Counted from the first letter of the stretch, positions 34,190-47,618 are shown. The stretch: DNA of 64,000 bases from Drechmeria coniospora (GCF_001625195.1 NC_054389.1:9854520-9918519); one strand, 5' to 3'. The notes: generated by a model from the sequence alone, not told the origin. Numbers and translations are program-made.

Positions 34190-36085
34190 CGGAGCACGGA
34201 AGCTGGAGTACGGAGTATTTGAGGACGTGCTCTGCAGATGCAGTAGTTCGGTTCGGCTGTGACACAAAGCCATCTAAAAATTATCGTGCGGCGTACCTGA
34301 CGCTTCACCTCTTTCGTATTAACCCTGCCAGCGGCGACGGTTCATCTGGAAGCACGCTAGGGGAAGGTATCGACGCCTCACTTGCACGTACTTGCTTGCA
34401 GTAGGCACCTAATTAGCGGTACTACCTTACCTAGTACTTTGGTGCCTTGTGGTAATAGGTGTGCACTCATATTATTACTTACCGTACTCCGTACTCTATA
34501 CTCCGTACCAGGTGCCAATATGTACTCCACACAGTAGTATCGTGTTCACCAATTACATGCACTTATTTACTATGACTACAAGTATGTGAGCAAGTACTCC
34601 GTACATGTACTTCACTTACTTGTAGAGAACAGTTACAAGTACGGAGCAAGTACAGTAATAATTAAATAATGCATCCATTAACACCTACAGTACAAGTACG
34701 GAGCACATGTACTGTAAGTACTGTAGAGTACGGAGTACTTAATTAATACCCCTACATGTGCGTCTGTACGGAGCACACTTACAGGTACTTGGGTGTATTA
34801 CATGTACATGTACTCCAAGTGTGACAGAGTACGGAGCATTCATTGCAAGTGCTCCAGTACAGAGTACTTACGGAGTACAAGCAGTAATATTATTGAGTAT
34901 GTTAGGTATCTTCTGGAGTGGAGCACTCCGCTCCCTAGCACCACGTCATGCACCATCACTACTAACCTACCCTTGTCACGTTTTATGTTTACAACTAGTT
35001 GTATATGTACTTATGCTCGACCTGCCCGGTCCGTACGCTCCGTGTGTACTCTGCCCACGTACAAAATTAGGTACGAAAACATGTGTTATACATGTAAAAC
35101 ATTATTATAGTACATGCAAGCGTTAAGAGCAACGATGTACTTGCTTATTGATGCGGAGAAGTTGACCGAGATACGTGTACATGTACTTGTACATTTTCTT
35201 TCTACTTCGGGGTGCTCCGTTTACAATGACACTTGGATACGATTTCGGGACAAGTACGGAGTACTCCGGCCTTGTTCAGCGACGCATGCCAATACATGTT
35301 CTTTCAGTAGGCGTCTTCGTGATGAAGGCCTACAGGTGCTCCGTACATGTGTCGCAGATATGTACTTTGTACACCGTACGGAGTAATGATACCTAAGAGT
35401 ACTGCTGAAGCGGTGCTGAGCATTCGTGCGCGTGCTGTCCATGTACTCCGTGCTCCTGCATGCCATACCTAAGTACTACAAGGTAGGTACCTATTCATGT
35501 ACATGTACATGGATGCACATAGTTGTGCTGTATAAACAAAATACATGACAGTTACGTACGTACCCAAGACAGGAATACTTTTAGGCACAAACGCGCGAAT
35601 GTGAGATTGCGAGCATACCCCATCCAAGTTGCATCACATCGCACGAGTAAGACGAGAACGCACAAGTGTGTATTATTACAGTGGCAATGACGGCTCAAAA
35701 TAAACAAGTCGGCCCATCCCCCCAGGGTCATTGGCCATGTTCAAGCATACAGTACATTTTGCCACTTATTAATAATTGTACTTACTGTACGGAGTACTTG
35801 CAGCATGCTCCGTATTTATAGTATTAATACATACTTATACACCGATGGAGGCAGCACTTTGTATACCAAAACACAAGGACCCATGCTCCCAACCGTCCCA
35901 TGTGCGCCTCCTCAAGCAATCCTTATATACAGTACGCATGAATGCACAAGTGTACATTACCGTGCAACCTAGTACATTGTGCATGTACGAGGAAAGACCA
36001 TTTACCAAAGTTCGAGGGCCCCAATTCTTGGCAGATATGTAACTGCATGTACTTACTTATTGTACGGAGCACGGAGCACAACTAA
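34190..36085. repeat. Island of dispersed TACTCCGTA / TACGGAGTA palindromic words
   Basis: At least 15 near-perfect copies of GTACTCCGTAC or its complement lie here in both orientations, for example at about 34209, 34484-34509, 34590, 34637, 34729, 34766, 34829, 34870, 35255, 35337, 35375, 35443, 35788, 35810 and 36062. Variants end in GGAGCAC. They alternate with GTAC, CATGTACATG and TACTTAC. Spacing is irregular, so this is not a tandem array or CRISPR. Confidence 0.8.
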
Positions 36086-37907
36086 TACAGTGTAATTACA
36101 GGCACAAGTGCATAGTGCAAGAGGAGTCGGCCATACTGTATGTACGTGAACGGCGTAGCCATGCATGCTTCGGTCCAAAAGTACCCTGTACGGGTGCACT
36201 ACTCGCTGTGCTGCGAACTCGCGCGGCGATGAGGGAGAGCTCGGTGGATGGCAAGTTAGGCGAGCATGTACATGTACTTACAATGCAATGCAAATGCACA
36301 TGGGAGCGAGCATCCAACCGCCCACTCGATACGGACGGAAAAAAACAAGTGCCATACTCGTGCATGACACCCCTTCGCTGGAAGACCTCGCCACCGCTCC
36401 TCTCGGCCGGACCTTGACAAGCGCACCGTGTCGGAGCCCTGTCGACTGCTGCTACCTTGCATGCTGCGGACGCCGTGGCCCATGATGACGCCTTGTCAGC
36501 TTCGCGCTTGGGGGTGCCCCGTCGTTCTGAGACGCCGTCCCGGGTCCCGTCAGCCCTGGACAGACTGTCATCCCCAGGCTCGGACGGAAAACGCAGGTTG
36601 CTCATGGAAACACACACACAGCTTCGACGGAAATAACGAGTCTTTTCGGTCCTTCCCCGCCCGCGTCCAAGCGCTGCTTCGTATCCAACATGCCGGCTCC
36701 CACATCATCCGCTTCAAGATGCTGCCGAGTACAGAACGGGCAGAGGCATGGACGCTGCGGCTGCCAGCTTCGGCGCCTCGCCTTTGCCGCCGCCCACCTC
36801 CCCAAACTTCCGACCTCATTCCCATCCGTCATTCCATCCGTGGCCTGCTTGTGGGGGAGGTCGGCCTCATGGTCTGGCAACCTCCCGAGAACGATGAGCA
36901 AGCGATCATATGCATGTGCTCGTGCATGTTGTTACTCGGCAAGGACCAACGCTCCGCGCCTGCATCATCTCTTGGCTCGTTGAAGCCCACCGACGAGCCA
37001 TGCCACCAACGGGCCCGGGCCTCGAAATGCCGAATCCTGGCCATCATGTCTCTCAATTTCCCGTTCTTGGTACCTCGGCCGTCTACAGTCTGCATCAACC
37101 TGGCCATGGGCCGCTCGCCGACAAAGCTGGGACCAGCTTCGTAGCCTTGACCATCCATGAAGCTGGCACCTCCCCAATCTCCTCCATATCCTCGTCGCGA
37201 ACCAGATGTTCCCTCCCATGACTCCCCTCCCCCCGTTCCAGAAGCAGCCACGGATACGATGATGATTGATTTCAGCAAGCATACATCCGAGGGCCTCTTG
37301 AACGGCTTCAACAACCACATTGTTCCTTGGACGTCAATGTCCCACCGAATCGCCGGGTGGGAGTACACCATCTTTCGGCACGGACCTGTCCTCGGGCAGC
37401 GTGAGCAAGGCTGGCTACCCTTGCATGTCGATTTGCTCGCTTCCTTCGTCCGTGGATGCCATGGTGTGCGAATTCCCATGCTGCAACCAGCTGCCGACAT
37501 GACCCGCTTCAATTGGCCGCCTCTACGTGATATCTAAACAACAGGCCCAGCCCACGGAACAGCGCATGGTCGTCTCATGGTCGACGCATGGTCGACGGCG
37601 CCATCTGACGCGAATATGATATTTGCACGTGTACGCAAAGCGTCAGCCCCGTGGGGTAATCTCTCTCTCGTCCACACTGCCGCCGGGTCTTAGGATCCAG
37701 AGCATGGAGTCCGGTGCGAGCCAAGAAGGACAACATCATGCCATCCTGCCCTTGACTCGCGACTTTGACCAAGGTATGGTCAAGCAAGGCGGGTGTAAAC
37801 AAATTCACATCAGTGACATCACATACGCATACCCTCATTTTGCCCAGCCGACAACGCGCGCCATCATGGGAAACCTCATCCACGTTGACTATTATGCGTA
37901 CCCGCAC

Positions 37908-39745
37908 TCACACGTACGCCAGCGTCCCATCGTCGAGAATCTTGCCAACCACGCCCAATTCCACCTCGGCACCAGAAACGCAGGGTCCACGGGCGACAAT
38001 CTGCAGTCACCATTAGACGATGCAACCAAAAAAAACGAAGAAAACAAAAAGACATGGGAAGAATGAGCAGCGGAGGAGGGGGGTTATTCTTACCTCGCCC
38101 TCGACGCAATCGTCAGTCGTCTTGTGGACTCCCTTGTCCTTCAAGTAAATCTCGACGCTCGTGGTCGGTGCGCCGAAATGGCTCGTGCCGTTCGGGTCGA
38201 CCCTGTAGTCAAAGTAGGCCGTCTGGCTCACGGAACCGGCCACTCGGGCGGCGGCGAGCGCGTAGATGATCCTCGCGCCGGTGAATACGCGCAAGTCGGA
38301 CAGGACGCTGGACGAAAGAGGCGGCGTGTCGGTGCCGGCCCGATCGGCAACGTAGACGAGTCGGAGCCTCGCGGGCGTGGTGCCGATGGCGGCTCGCGCC
38401 GCGGCACCAAAGGCAACCAGAGGATTGAAGCCGACGAGGACGCCGTCCTCGGTGAGGTTTCGGGTGGACAGGCGATGCGACAGCCTGCCGAGGCCCTGAC
38501 CCAGCTTGCTCATCGACTCCCTGTGCACCTCGAGCAAGGAGCCGGCGCTCGCGACGAGCACGGTCGGGGCGATGCCCTGGGTGGCGAGGGCCAAGTGCGG
38601 CGACCGGCCGGCGACCGAGTTAAAGGCCACGGACGCGTTCGAGTAGAGAGCCGCGAGGGTGAGGATCAGCGTGTGGATGTTGGACAAGGGGTCGGCCGGC
38701 AGGAAGAGGTCCGACGCGTCGAGCCTCTCCCGCGTCGGAAGGGCGGCAATCTGGCCGGCGATGCCGGCAGCCAGGTTGGCCTGGGTGAAGCGAATCATTT
38801 CTTCCGGCTGGCCCGGCTTCCGCTGCCAAAGCGTGACGATATCCTGCGGGTTGAACTCGCTCTCGAGGGCGGGAAGGTCGCCGTCGACCGAGTCCCGGGC
38901 TTCGTCGACAATGTCCTGCCAGGTGGCGAGCTCGAGGTTGCCCTTCATCCCATCGGGTGCTTCGTTCCAATCCATGTGGCTGCTGCCCTCGTCGACGACC
39001 CAGACGAGCTGCCGGAGAGACGGGTAGGCGTCGACGACATCCTCCAAGGGAAACTCTCCCGTGGCGGCGACGACGGTGTCGACGGCGGACCGCTTCAGCA
39101 TCGAGACGAGCTCCTCGCTGGTGACGTCAAAGGGGATCAGGACCGTCGTCAGGTTCGGGTAGAAGCTGCAGGCCAGGAGGGTCACCATCAGCTCGAGCGA
39201 GTTGGGGAGGTAGACGGCGACTTTGATGCTGCCGCTGTCGGACAGGTGGCGTCCGATGATTTTGATCTGCCTCGTAACGTCGTCTGCATGCATGCCGGCG
39301 TTAGCCGATGCGACCGAACCATGAAATTCCCCTTGGCCTTACCAAGCCGATGCTCGACCACCTTCTCGGATCCGAGGACGGTCAAGAGACGGCCCTTGGC
39401 GCCGGCGTCGGTGCCGCTGACGGCCCTTCGCCAGACGTCCCGGAGGTCACCGTCCCGGCCTTGCGACCACTTGGAGGCGCCAGTGTCCCTGACGTTGAGG
39501 CCGCCGTTGAGGGGCATGCCGTGGGGCAAGGCCTGGCATCTGTAGACGGCGCTCTCGCCCTCGTTCCGGACTGGCGCGGCGACGGACTGGCGGACGAGCA
39601 GCATGGGATGGACGTCGGCCTCCCGTGAGGACATGACGCGATAGGTGATGACGGTGACGAGGAGCGTGACGAGACATGTAGAGTACCCGTTCCACTGGCC
39701 AACAAGGTCGCTGAGGCCCGTGTCGATGCTCTCGAGAAATCCCAT
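37908..39745 (-). CDS. Membrane-anchored adenylate-forming-family protein, probable pseudoenzyme
   Basis: Related to long-chain acyl-CoA synthetases/AMP-binding proteins. Exons (minus strand) 39745-39343, 39283-38094 and 38000-37908 give 561 residues; the last small exon supplies IVARGPCVSGAE and the end DDGTLAYV. An N-terminal hydrophobic helix (about 24-42, YSTCLVTLLVTVITY) precedes PVRNEGESAVYR, LNVRDTGASKW and GRDGDLRDVWRRA, wording typical of acyl-CoA synthetase N-termini. The middle keeps the fold (KVAVYLPNSLELMV, LRQLVWVVDEG), but where the Ser/Thr/Gly-rich ATP-binding loop and Lys should be it has WQRKPGQPEEMIRFTQ, and the usual Tyr-Gly-x-Thr-Glu motif is replaced by YALAAARVAG. The C-terminal lid domain is absent. 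Catalysis is therefore unlikely; the role is unknown. Location is probably ER, peroxisome or lipid-droplet membrane, by inference. It is divergent from the Ca2+ pump across 4.1 kb. Confidence 0.85.
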
Positions 39746-42700
39746 GGCCGCGGCTGTCGATGTCGATCGGGGTCAGGCTACGGTACGTTTTGGTGCTGCG
39801 ACGTGCAGGATGGGCCGAGGCACGATGCCGTACTCTGACAGCTCTATGAGTAGAGGTGCCTTGCTCTTGAGGCAGGATGGAGACCGAACGGCCGTACGAA
39901 GGTCGGTGTGCGAGGTCGGGATGCGAGAACGGCGAGCGAGAATGGAGTGGTAAAAGGCAGAGAAGAGAGCTTGGGAAGTGTGGGGTTGGATTGCCTCGGG
40001 TCGGAGCTGGCATGATGGGGCGGGGATGGCAAGCTGTGCATGTACTGTAAGTAAGTACTTGTCCGATCTACTGTACTTGCATGCAATTAATACTCCGTAC
40101 CTCGCATACAGTACACCTACTTACATGTACTTACTGTACTTAGGCCAGGGGCACTTGGGCTGTACGAGCACTCCGTCAGCTTTCACTCGGAAATGTCACG
40201 GGTTCCAGGGCTGCCAGTTGGCCACCGAATACTATTCCGGCCACAGCTAGGGCAAGGTACGGCCAGGAACTCTTGGGGGCACCAGTACACGCATGGTCTA
40301 CAAAGTACGGAGTGCAGTAATTGTGCTTGTACAAGGACAACTTGCTGGTTCCACCCGCACAACAGCAGCATGAGTCCCTACTAGGTAGTAGGTTAGTACC
40401 TGACGGTACGGCGACCACTAGCACAAAGTTTTGTATTCGTAGCGTCCGTCCGCGGGAGCTAGCGGGCCAGGCACCCGACGGACATCTCCATAGGCTCCTA
40501 CAGGGGACCTGCACTGGGGACTTGTACAGTGTGGAGAGATGTACTTCTGGGCGGAGCATCATAAAATCCACATCAGTTCTTCCCACAATCCACAACAAAT
40601 CCCCAAAGGCTGGACTCGTAACTCTCCAAAAGGCCTTGGAGATTTTCCAACGGTTTCCACAAAAGCGTCCATCGAAGAAGCTTTCGTGCCTACCCGTTCC
40701 GTGAGCCAGCTGACTTTGACCATGCCTACTAGGCAGTCTTCCAGCTGATTGACAACAGAGGAGGCGAATTCTCCAAAGAGTATCATCCTGGCTCGAGCGC
40801 ACTATCGTCCCATGGGGTTGATCTGCGCGTGTTGAAGAGGTGTGGAAGGAGCACCTTTCCCGTCCACAAGTCGGTAGAAAGTAAGGATTGCCTCGTGAGG
40901 CTCGCCATGAGGAACGATCTGGCACGCCGAGTCGATGAAGCCCGTTGGATCGGTAGCGTCGAATGGCAAGACAACGGCCGAAATCCCCCATCTTACGACA
41001 TCGTTGTCCGATATTGTATCGGTATCATCGTCTCCCCGCCTGCAGGCAGCGATATGGAAAACACTGACCGAACTGTGTGACAAGAGCGAGAGGCCCGTTG
41101 GACATGGAGCAACAGCTGTGCCACTAGGTGAACGAAGGCAGACGTATTCGTCGGGGGTGTAAAGTACATGTACCCTTCCGAATGTACAGGTAGGACATTT
41201 TTGTATCTGTACACTATACTGTAAGTACGTGTGCTTGTATGCCTACCTAGTAAGTAATATAAATGCAAGTCTACTTACTCGCAGCAAGTCCAGCCCGCAG
41301 GTGACATGGAGAAGGAGGGAATACGGCTAAGTCTCGGCAGCTCGGCAATAGGTCCAAGACCCCCCCCTCCCACACCCCTCCCACACCAACGCACCTGAAC
41401 ATCCGTGCCTCAGGAACCCCATCGCTGCTGCAGATCGCCCATGCTTGCACCGAGTTCGATACAAACAAATCCAGGACGATACATCAAAGTTCCGTCTGGT
41501 ACCGAGCCGAGCATCGATATGCCTTTCAACCTTCAACAACGTAAAGAGAGGCAGCCCATTCGTACATAGGCCAGCCACAACCTCCTCCTCCTCCTCCTCC
41601 TCCTCCTCCTCGGGAGTAGCGCTCCATGCCATGGAACACATGATGTCTGGAACACCTGATATCAGTGAGACATAATACATGCAAGCAACAGGAGTCCGAG
41701 CAGAGATGAGACATCTTCCTCAACGGACAGTTGGTGTCTCGCAAAGGCCCACGTTGGCGCTGAACAGCTGTCTGAACCGGTCCAGATTGGCACTCTCACT
41801 TCGAAATTGGCAATGGCATCGCAGCAGTTTTCACGCATAGCCAGTTCTCACAGCTGGCATGCGGTGCTCAAGCACTGTGCTGGGTTTGAATACAAGCAAG
41901 TACTCCGTACATTTAGCTCTGCTGAAGCTACGCAGTACGGAGTACAGAACGGCCAAATCGATCGTCGATTCGTCGTCTCCGCTTTGCCAAGTCGCCCTAC
42001 CTGTCCATCGACACTATCCATCGGCTCCGCTTCACAGTCGATGGTGACAATGGTGATGCAACCTCAAAATTCAACTTCTTTATCTAGCAAAAGTGCACAG
42101 ATTTCAAACGACGCCAGAAGCCCTCGATCTGCATCTTGCCCCCAACGGTACGGCGAAGAACGCAGCAAGGGGACTGCCGATGGCCGCACCATATTCGTCC
42201 ATGTTCGCCATCTCTGCAAGTCATTCGCACCCAGAAATGAAGGTGTGGTGCAATCCTGCCATGTTTGGTCTGTAGAGCGGACGTCTGGGAACTCTTTGGC
42301 CTTGCTAACCGAAGCAACTCCCAAGGCCCCTTGGCGTTTCGCTTTCAGGCCAACAAGTGCAGCATGGTATGAGTGACGGTTCAGATGCTCGCACTCGCTC
42401 AACAGCAACCCGCACGGCATGTAGACGCTGTTTGCCAGGTTTTACTTGGACTGCACGCCGCCACACGCATCCGCTCTCCCCTGTGTGGAAACCACAACAT
42501 CTACGGCTCTGCTCCATTCTTGGGTGGAAGACGACTCGGCTCTGCTGTTCCTCAAACATGGCTCATCACCATCGACAAGGAACAAAACCCTTGGCCCAGA
42601 TCGATCAACGGAACGCGATGCGGGAATAGAACATGATGTAATGTTTTCCCATGACATGCCGGCCGTGCATTCCACTTCCAGCATGCGAGGAGCTTCGCCA

Positions 42701-43863
42701 CGCCTCTTCGACCAACCACTCAACTGCCGTCGTAGTTCGGCCAGAACCGGCCATCCAACAGTCTTCGGTCTTTTTTTTGGCCGTCACGGGGGACGCTGCA
42801 CTGCCCCCATCTTGGCTTCTCCCCAGCAGACATGATACCTCGCGAGTATCAGGTTTTCATGGATGGTCGCTAGTTGATCCCCTTGATGCGGCCGGCAGCA
42901 CGGTCATCGAGGGACAGTTAAAGAGAAAAAAAACCCCTCCCTAAGCGCGCAAAGCTGATCAAGCACTGCCTCAGGTTGTGGGTACGTCTCGCAGAAGCCA
43001 ACGGCACGATGGTAGAGGCGAAAAATCACGCAAGCATCGTGGGCGAGGCAGTGCAAGCTTGGCGGTTTCCCAAAGTTCATCGTCTCTCTCGCAACGTGGA
43101 AAGCGCCTTCGCTCGGTAAGCAGCGCCAAACGGAGAAAAGTTCGCATGCCCTCTCGGGCGGAGAACAGAGAGCGGAGGACGGAGGAGAGCGGAGCGCGAT
43201 GACCTATCGCATCTGGCGCGGGTCCGCATCCACCTTGAGCACCAGCGAGCGCCTTTGCACTTTTGCGGGAACGCTGTGCCTATCCGGTACCCGCGTGCGT
43301 GGTAAGAGTACTGGCACGGCAGCGAGTACAGCGAAGACTTACATGGAATGGCTTGGCGGAGAGCGGTAGGCCATTTCGTCGAACGTCAATCGTGCAGAGG
43401 CGTGGCACTTGGGAAATGAAGAATAAGCTTAATCGGCGGGGCGACAGGGGCCCGCGCCGGCAACCTTCCCGAAAGGGCAACCACCAAGCTTCATCGATGC
43501 ACGCAAACCCCCAGGCGCACCACATGCAAACCCCCGGACGAGGTCGATCGGGATGGATGCCTGCCGTCTTTTTGCTGCGCCTCGTCCGGGAGCTTTGCTC
43601 GGAATCCCTCGCCTTCCGTCAGCAGGTGGGGAAAAAACCAGGCACCGCTCGCCACACACACGAGGGCCGCCATTCACGACGCACTTACACCACACGCCTG
43701 GTATATACACCGTCGACATGCCACCGCCACCAGACGGATCCCTTTCTGCATCGTACTTCGATAGGTAGACACTGCGGTTCCTGCTTCGCACGCGGATGCC
43801 TCCCTCCTCTGTCCTTGTCGACTCTCGCCTCGTCCGGACATCGTCGTCGACGTCGTCAGCATC
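39746..43863. other. 4.1-kb intergenic region between divergent genes
   Basis: No gene is supported. GTAC/TACTTAC words cluster at about 40040-40150 and 41160-41285, and TACTCCGTA words occur at about 40091, 40305, 41900 and 41935. A CCT microsatellite lies at 41581. The CT- and CG-rich last 500 bases are probably promoter and leader of the Ca2+-ATPase gene. Confidence 0.5.
41581..41611. repeat. CCT microsatellite (10 copies)
   Basis: Ten perfect CCT copies in intergenic DNA. Confidence 0.95.
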
Positions 43864-46800
43864 ATGGCGAGCGTCGAAAAACCGTCTACGCTGCGGCTCG
43901 ACGTGGTCAACACGCGGTCCCGCGCGACGAGCAACGCCGACACCATCCTCTCGGCCGTCTCCAATCCCTTCCTGACGCCCTCGGCGACGAGCACGGCCTC
44001 GAGGATCAGCCATGAGCTGTCGGAGGCGCTGCTGCCCGATCCCGGCAGCGAGGCCGACTTCCGCGTCGACGGCCGCAACCCCTTCGCCTTCTCGCCCGGA
44101 CAGCTCAACAAGCTGCTGAACCCCAAGTCGCTCGCCGCCTTCCGCGCCCTTGGCGGTCTTGCCGGCATCGCCCGTGGCCTCCAGACCGATACCGCGGCCG
44201 GTCTCAGCGTCGACGAGACGACCGCCCCCGGCACCGTGTCCTTTGACGACGCCGTCGGGTCGACCTCGTCACCTTGGCCCGCCCATAGCCCCTCCTTGTC
44301 CGCAGACGCCGCCGTCGCCGCCGCCGCCTCGGACCCTTTTTCCGACCGCATCCGCGTCTACCAGCGGAACGTGCTGCCGGCGAAGAAGCCGACGCCCCTC
44401 TGGAAGCTCATGTGGAACGCCTACAACGACAAGGTGCTCATCCTCCTCACCGTCGCCGCCGTCATCTCCCTCGCCCTCGGCCTGTACGAGACGTTCGGCG
44501 TCGAGAAGAAACCGGGGGCACCGGCCGCCGTCGACTGGATCGAGGGCGTCGCCATCTGCGCCGCCATCATAATCGTCACCGCCGTCGGATCCCTCAACGA
44601 CTGGCAAAAGGAGAAGGCGTTTGTCAAGCTCAACGCCAAGAAGGAGGACCGTGAGATCAAGGTGATCCGCTCCGGCAAGTCCTTCATGATCAATGTCTGC
44701 GAGATCCTCGTCGGCGACGTCTTGCACCTGGAGCCCGGCGACTTGGTTCCCGTCGACGGGATCCTGATAGAAGGCCACGATTTAAAGTGCGACGAGTCCT
44801 CGGCCACGGGCGAGTCGGACGCGCTCAAGAAGACGGGTGGCCATCAAGTCATGCGAGCTCTCGACGCTGCCCAGCGCACAAAGGACCTCGACCCTTTCAT
44901 CATTTCCGGCGCCAAAGTTCTCGAAGGTGAGCCTCCTCCCCTCCTCTTCCTCCATAAGCAGCTCTGCAGCTCTGCAGCTCTGGTGTTGCCCTGCCCCAAC
45001 TTTTCTGACGTGACGCCCCAGGAATGGGCACGTTTGTCTGCACCTCCGTCGGCGTCAACAGCAGCTTTGGCAAGATCATGATGTCGGTTCGCACCGAGGT
45101 GGAAGCGACGCCCCTTCAAAAGAAGCTCGAAGGTCTAGCTCTCGCCATCGCGAAGCTCGGCGCCGCCGCCGCCACCCTTCTCTTCTTCGTCCTGTTCTTC
45201 CGCTTCGTAGCCGGCCTTCCGGGAAGCAGTCGTCCGCCGACGGAAAAGGTGTCCTCGTTCATGGACATTCTCATCGTCGCCATCACCATCATCGTCGTCG
45301 CCGTTCCCGAGGGTTTACCCCTTGCCGTCACCCTGGCGCTGGCCTTTGCCACCACGAGGCTCCTCAAGGAGAACAACCTCGTCCGCATGCTCCGCGCTTG
45401 CGAGACTATGGGAAATGCGACGACTATCTGCTCCGACAAGACCGGTACTCTGGTAAGCACCCCCACCTCCTGACCGACGTCGCTGTAGGAAAGTGGCAGC
45501 TGACACTCGGCGATCAGACCACCAACAAGATGACCGTAGTCTCGGGCACCTTTGGAGGTGCCAGCTTCGCCAGGACGGAGTTGGAGAAGCCTACGGCACA
45601 ATCGGTCGGCGAGTGGGCGGCCAGCCTGCCAGCAGCCTTGAAGGACTTGATTGTGCAGTCCGTCAGCATCAACTCCACCGCCTTCGAGGGGGACGAAGAC
45701 GGCCAGGCAGTCTTCATCGGTTCCAAGACAGAGACGGCCCTCTTGCAGCTCGCCAGGGACCATCTCGGCATGCAATCGTTGGCCGAGGCCCGCGCAAACG
45801 AGGAAGTCGTGCAGATGATGCCTTTCGACTCGGCCAAGAAGTGCATGGGGGCTGTCATTAAGCTCCGCTCCGGCTCCGGCTACCGTCTGTTCGTCAAGGG
45901 AGCTTCTGAAATTCTCCTCGGATATTGTTCACGGAAGATCGATCAGTCGTCGATGGACGACGGCTCCGCCTCCTCCTCCCTCTCCGACGACGATGTCGAG
46001 TCCTTGCGTGCGACGATTGACGAGTACGCGAGCAAGTCTCTGCGGACCATCGGCCTCGTCTACAGAGACTACGAGGCATGGCCGCCCGCTCAGGCCGAGG
46101 TCAAAGACGGACACGTCGAGTTTTCCTCCCTCCTCGCAGGCCTCGCATTCATCGGCGTCGTCGGCATCCAAGATCCGGTGCGACCGGGTGTGCCTGAAGC
46201 TGTCAAGAAGGCGCAGCACGCCGGCGTTGTCGTGCGAATGGTCACTGGCGACAACGTCACCACGGCCAAGGCCATAGCCACCGAATGCGGCATCTACACC
46301 GACGGTGGCATCGTCATGGAGGGCCCCGTCTTCCGCAAGCTGTCCGTCCAGGCCATGGATGAGATCCTGCCCCGCTTGCAAGTCCTCGCAAGATCCTCCC
46401 CGGAAGACAAGAGGGTCCTCGTCACGAAGCTCAAAGCGCTCGGTGAGACGGTTGCCGTGACGGGCGATGGTACCAACGACGCGCCGGCTCTGAAGGCCGC
46501 CGACGTCGGCTTCTCCATGGGCATCTCGGGCACCGAGGTTGCCAAGGAGGCTTCTGCCATTGTTCTCATGGACGACAACTTTACTTCCATCGTCACCGCT
46601 CTGAAATGGGGCCGCGCGGTCAACGATGCGGTCCAAAAGTTCCTCCAGGTATTTTCCCGCCTACCCCTTGACTTGATCTGGTGACGGTACGTTGGGGCAA
46701 CCGCTGATCGGGGAGCAGTTCCAAATCACCGTCAACATCACCGCCGTTCTACTGGCCTTTGTCACTGCCGTCTATGACGAGCACATGAAGTCGGTTCTGA

Positions 46801-47618
46801 GAGCCGTCCAGCTTCTATGGGTGAACCTTATCATGGACACCTTCGCCGCGCTGGCGCTGGCCACGGACCCGCCGACCGAGAAGATTCTCGACCGTCCTCC
46901 GCAGGGGAAGAAGGAGCCTCTCATCACAGTCCGCGTATGTCTCCCTTCATCGTCGGTATTCGGGCGACAAGAAAGGTAGCTAACGGGGCAGCAGATGTGG
47001 AAGATGATCATAGGCCAGGCCATCTTCCAACTCGCCGTCACCTTCACCTTGTACTTTGCCGGAGCCGAGATGCTTGGCTACGACCGCAGCAGCGCCCAGA
47101 AGCGGCTCGAGCTCGACACAGTCATCTTCAACACATTTGTGTGGATGCAAATATTCAACCAGTTTAACAACCGGCGGCTCGACAACAAGTTCAACATCCT
47201 CGAGGGCGTGCATCGCAATCAGTTCTTCATCGGCATCAACTGCCTCATGGTTGGTCTCCAGGTTGCCATCATATTCGTCGGCTCTCGCGCCTTTGGCATC
47301 AACCCTGCCGGTCTCGATGGCACCCAGTGGGCCATCTCGATCCTCGTCGCCATCATGTGTCTGCCGTGGGCCGTCGTCGTACGCCTTTTCCCGGATCAGT
47401 GGTTTGCCAACGTCGCCGCCGTCGTCGGAAAACCTGTCGTCCTTGCCTACAGGGGCATGGCAAACGTCTTCGCCGCAGTGGCAAAGCCGTTCAAGAAGAC
47501 GAAGGGGGGAAACAAGGTGGCCCGGGATGAGGGCCAACTTGATGCTTCCACTCCGGCAATTGTAGTGTCGGATGTGCCAACAATTGTGGCGACTGATGTG
47601 GAAAAGGGACAGGCATGA
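43864..47618 (+). CDS. PMC1: PMCA-type Ca2+-transporting P-type ATPase
   Basis: Pumps Ca2+ out of the cytosol using ATP; fungal relatives are yeast vacuolar Pmc1 and Neurospora NCA-2/NCA-3. Exons 43864-44926, 45022-45452, 45518-46648, 46719-46934 and 46995-47618 give 1154 residues, normal for the family. Motifs: actuator TGES (about 315-318), PEGLP in the Ca2+-binding M4 helix, phosphorylation site SDKTGTL (Asp493, at the end of exon 2), the nucleotide-binding KGASE, MVTGDN, and the hinge GDGTNDAP (about 814). The M5-M6 Ca2+ residues lie in [21 protein letters not shown]. The C-terminal tail is short, without a visible calmodulin site, as is usual for fungi; the 160-residue N-terminus is Ser/Ala-rich and could be regulatory. 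Vacuolar versus plasma-membrane location cannot be decided, and the symbol is by family resemblance. Confidence 0.93.

Larger units (their letters stand above)
32565..37907. other. 5.3-kb GTAC-rich intergenic region
   Basis: No gene is supported. It contains a CT minisatellite (33490-33587) and, between about 33100 and 36100, the densest run in the window of TACTCCGTA/TACGGAGTA, CATGTAC and TACTTAC words, with lower GC than its surroundings. Frames at 36428-37144 (+) and 36829-37512 (-) overlap each other, and neither shows a domain. Confidence 0.55.

Noticed and set aside
34190..36085. Reading the GTAC word island as a CRISPR array or centromere
   Set aside because: Spacing is irregular, words occur in both orientations, the organism is a fungus, and similar words are scattered through the window.
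36428..37512. Overlapping 238- and 227-codon frames on both strands
   Set aside because: They occupy the same bases on opposite strands; the minus frame starts at TTG, and neither shows a motif or plausible introns.
38124..39545. Plus-strand 473-codon open frame
   Set aside because: Antisense shadow of the adenylate-forming-family gene; no family resemblance.
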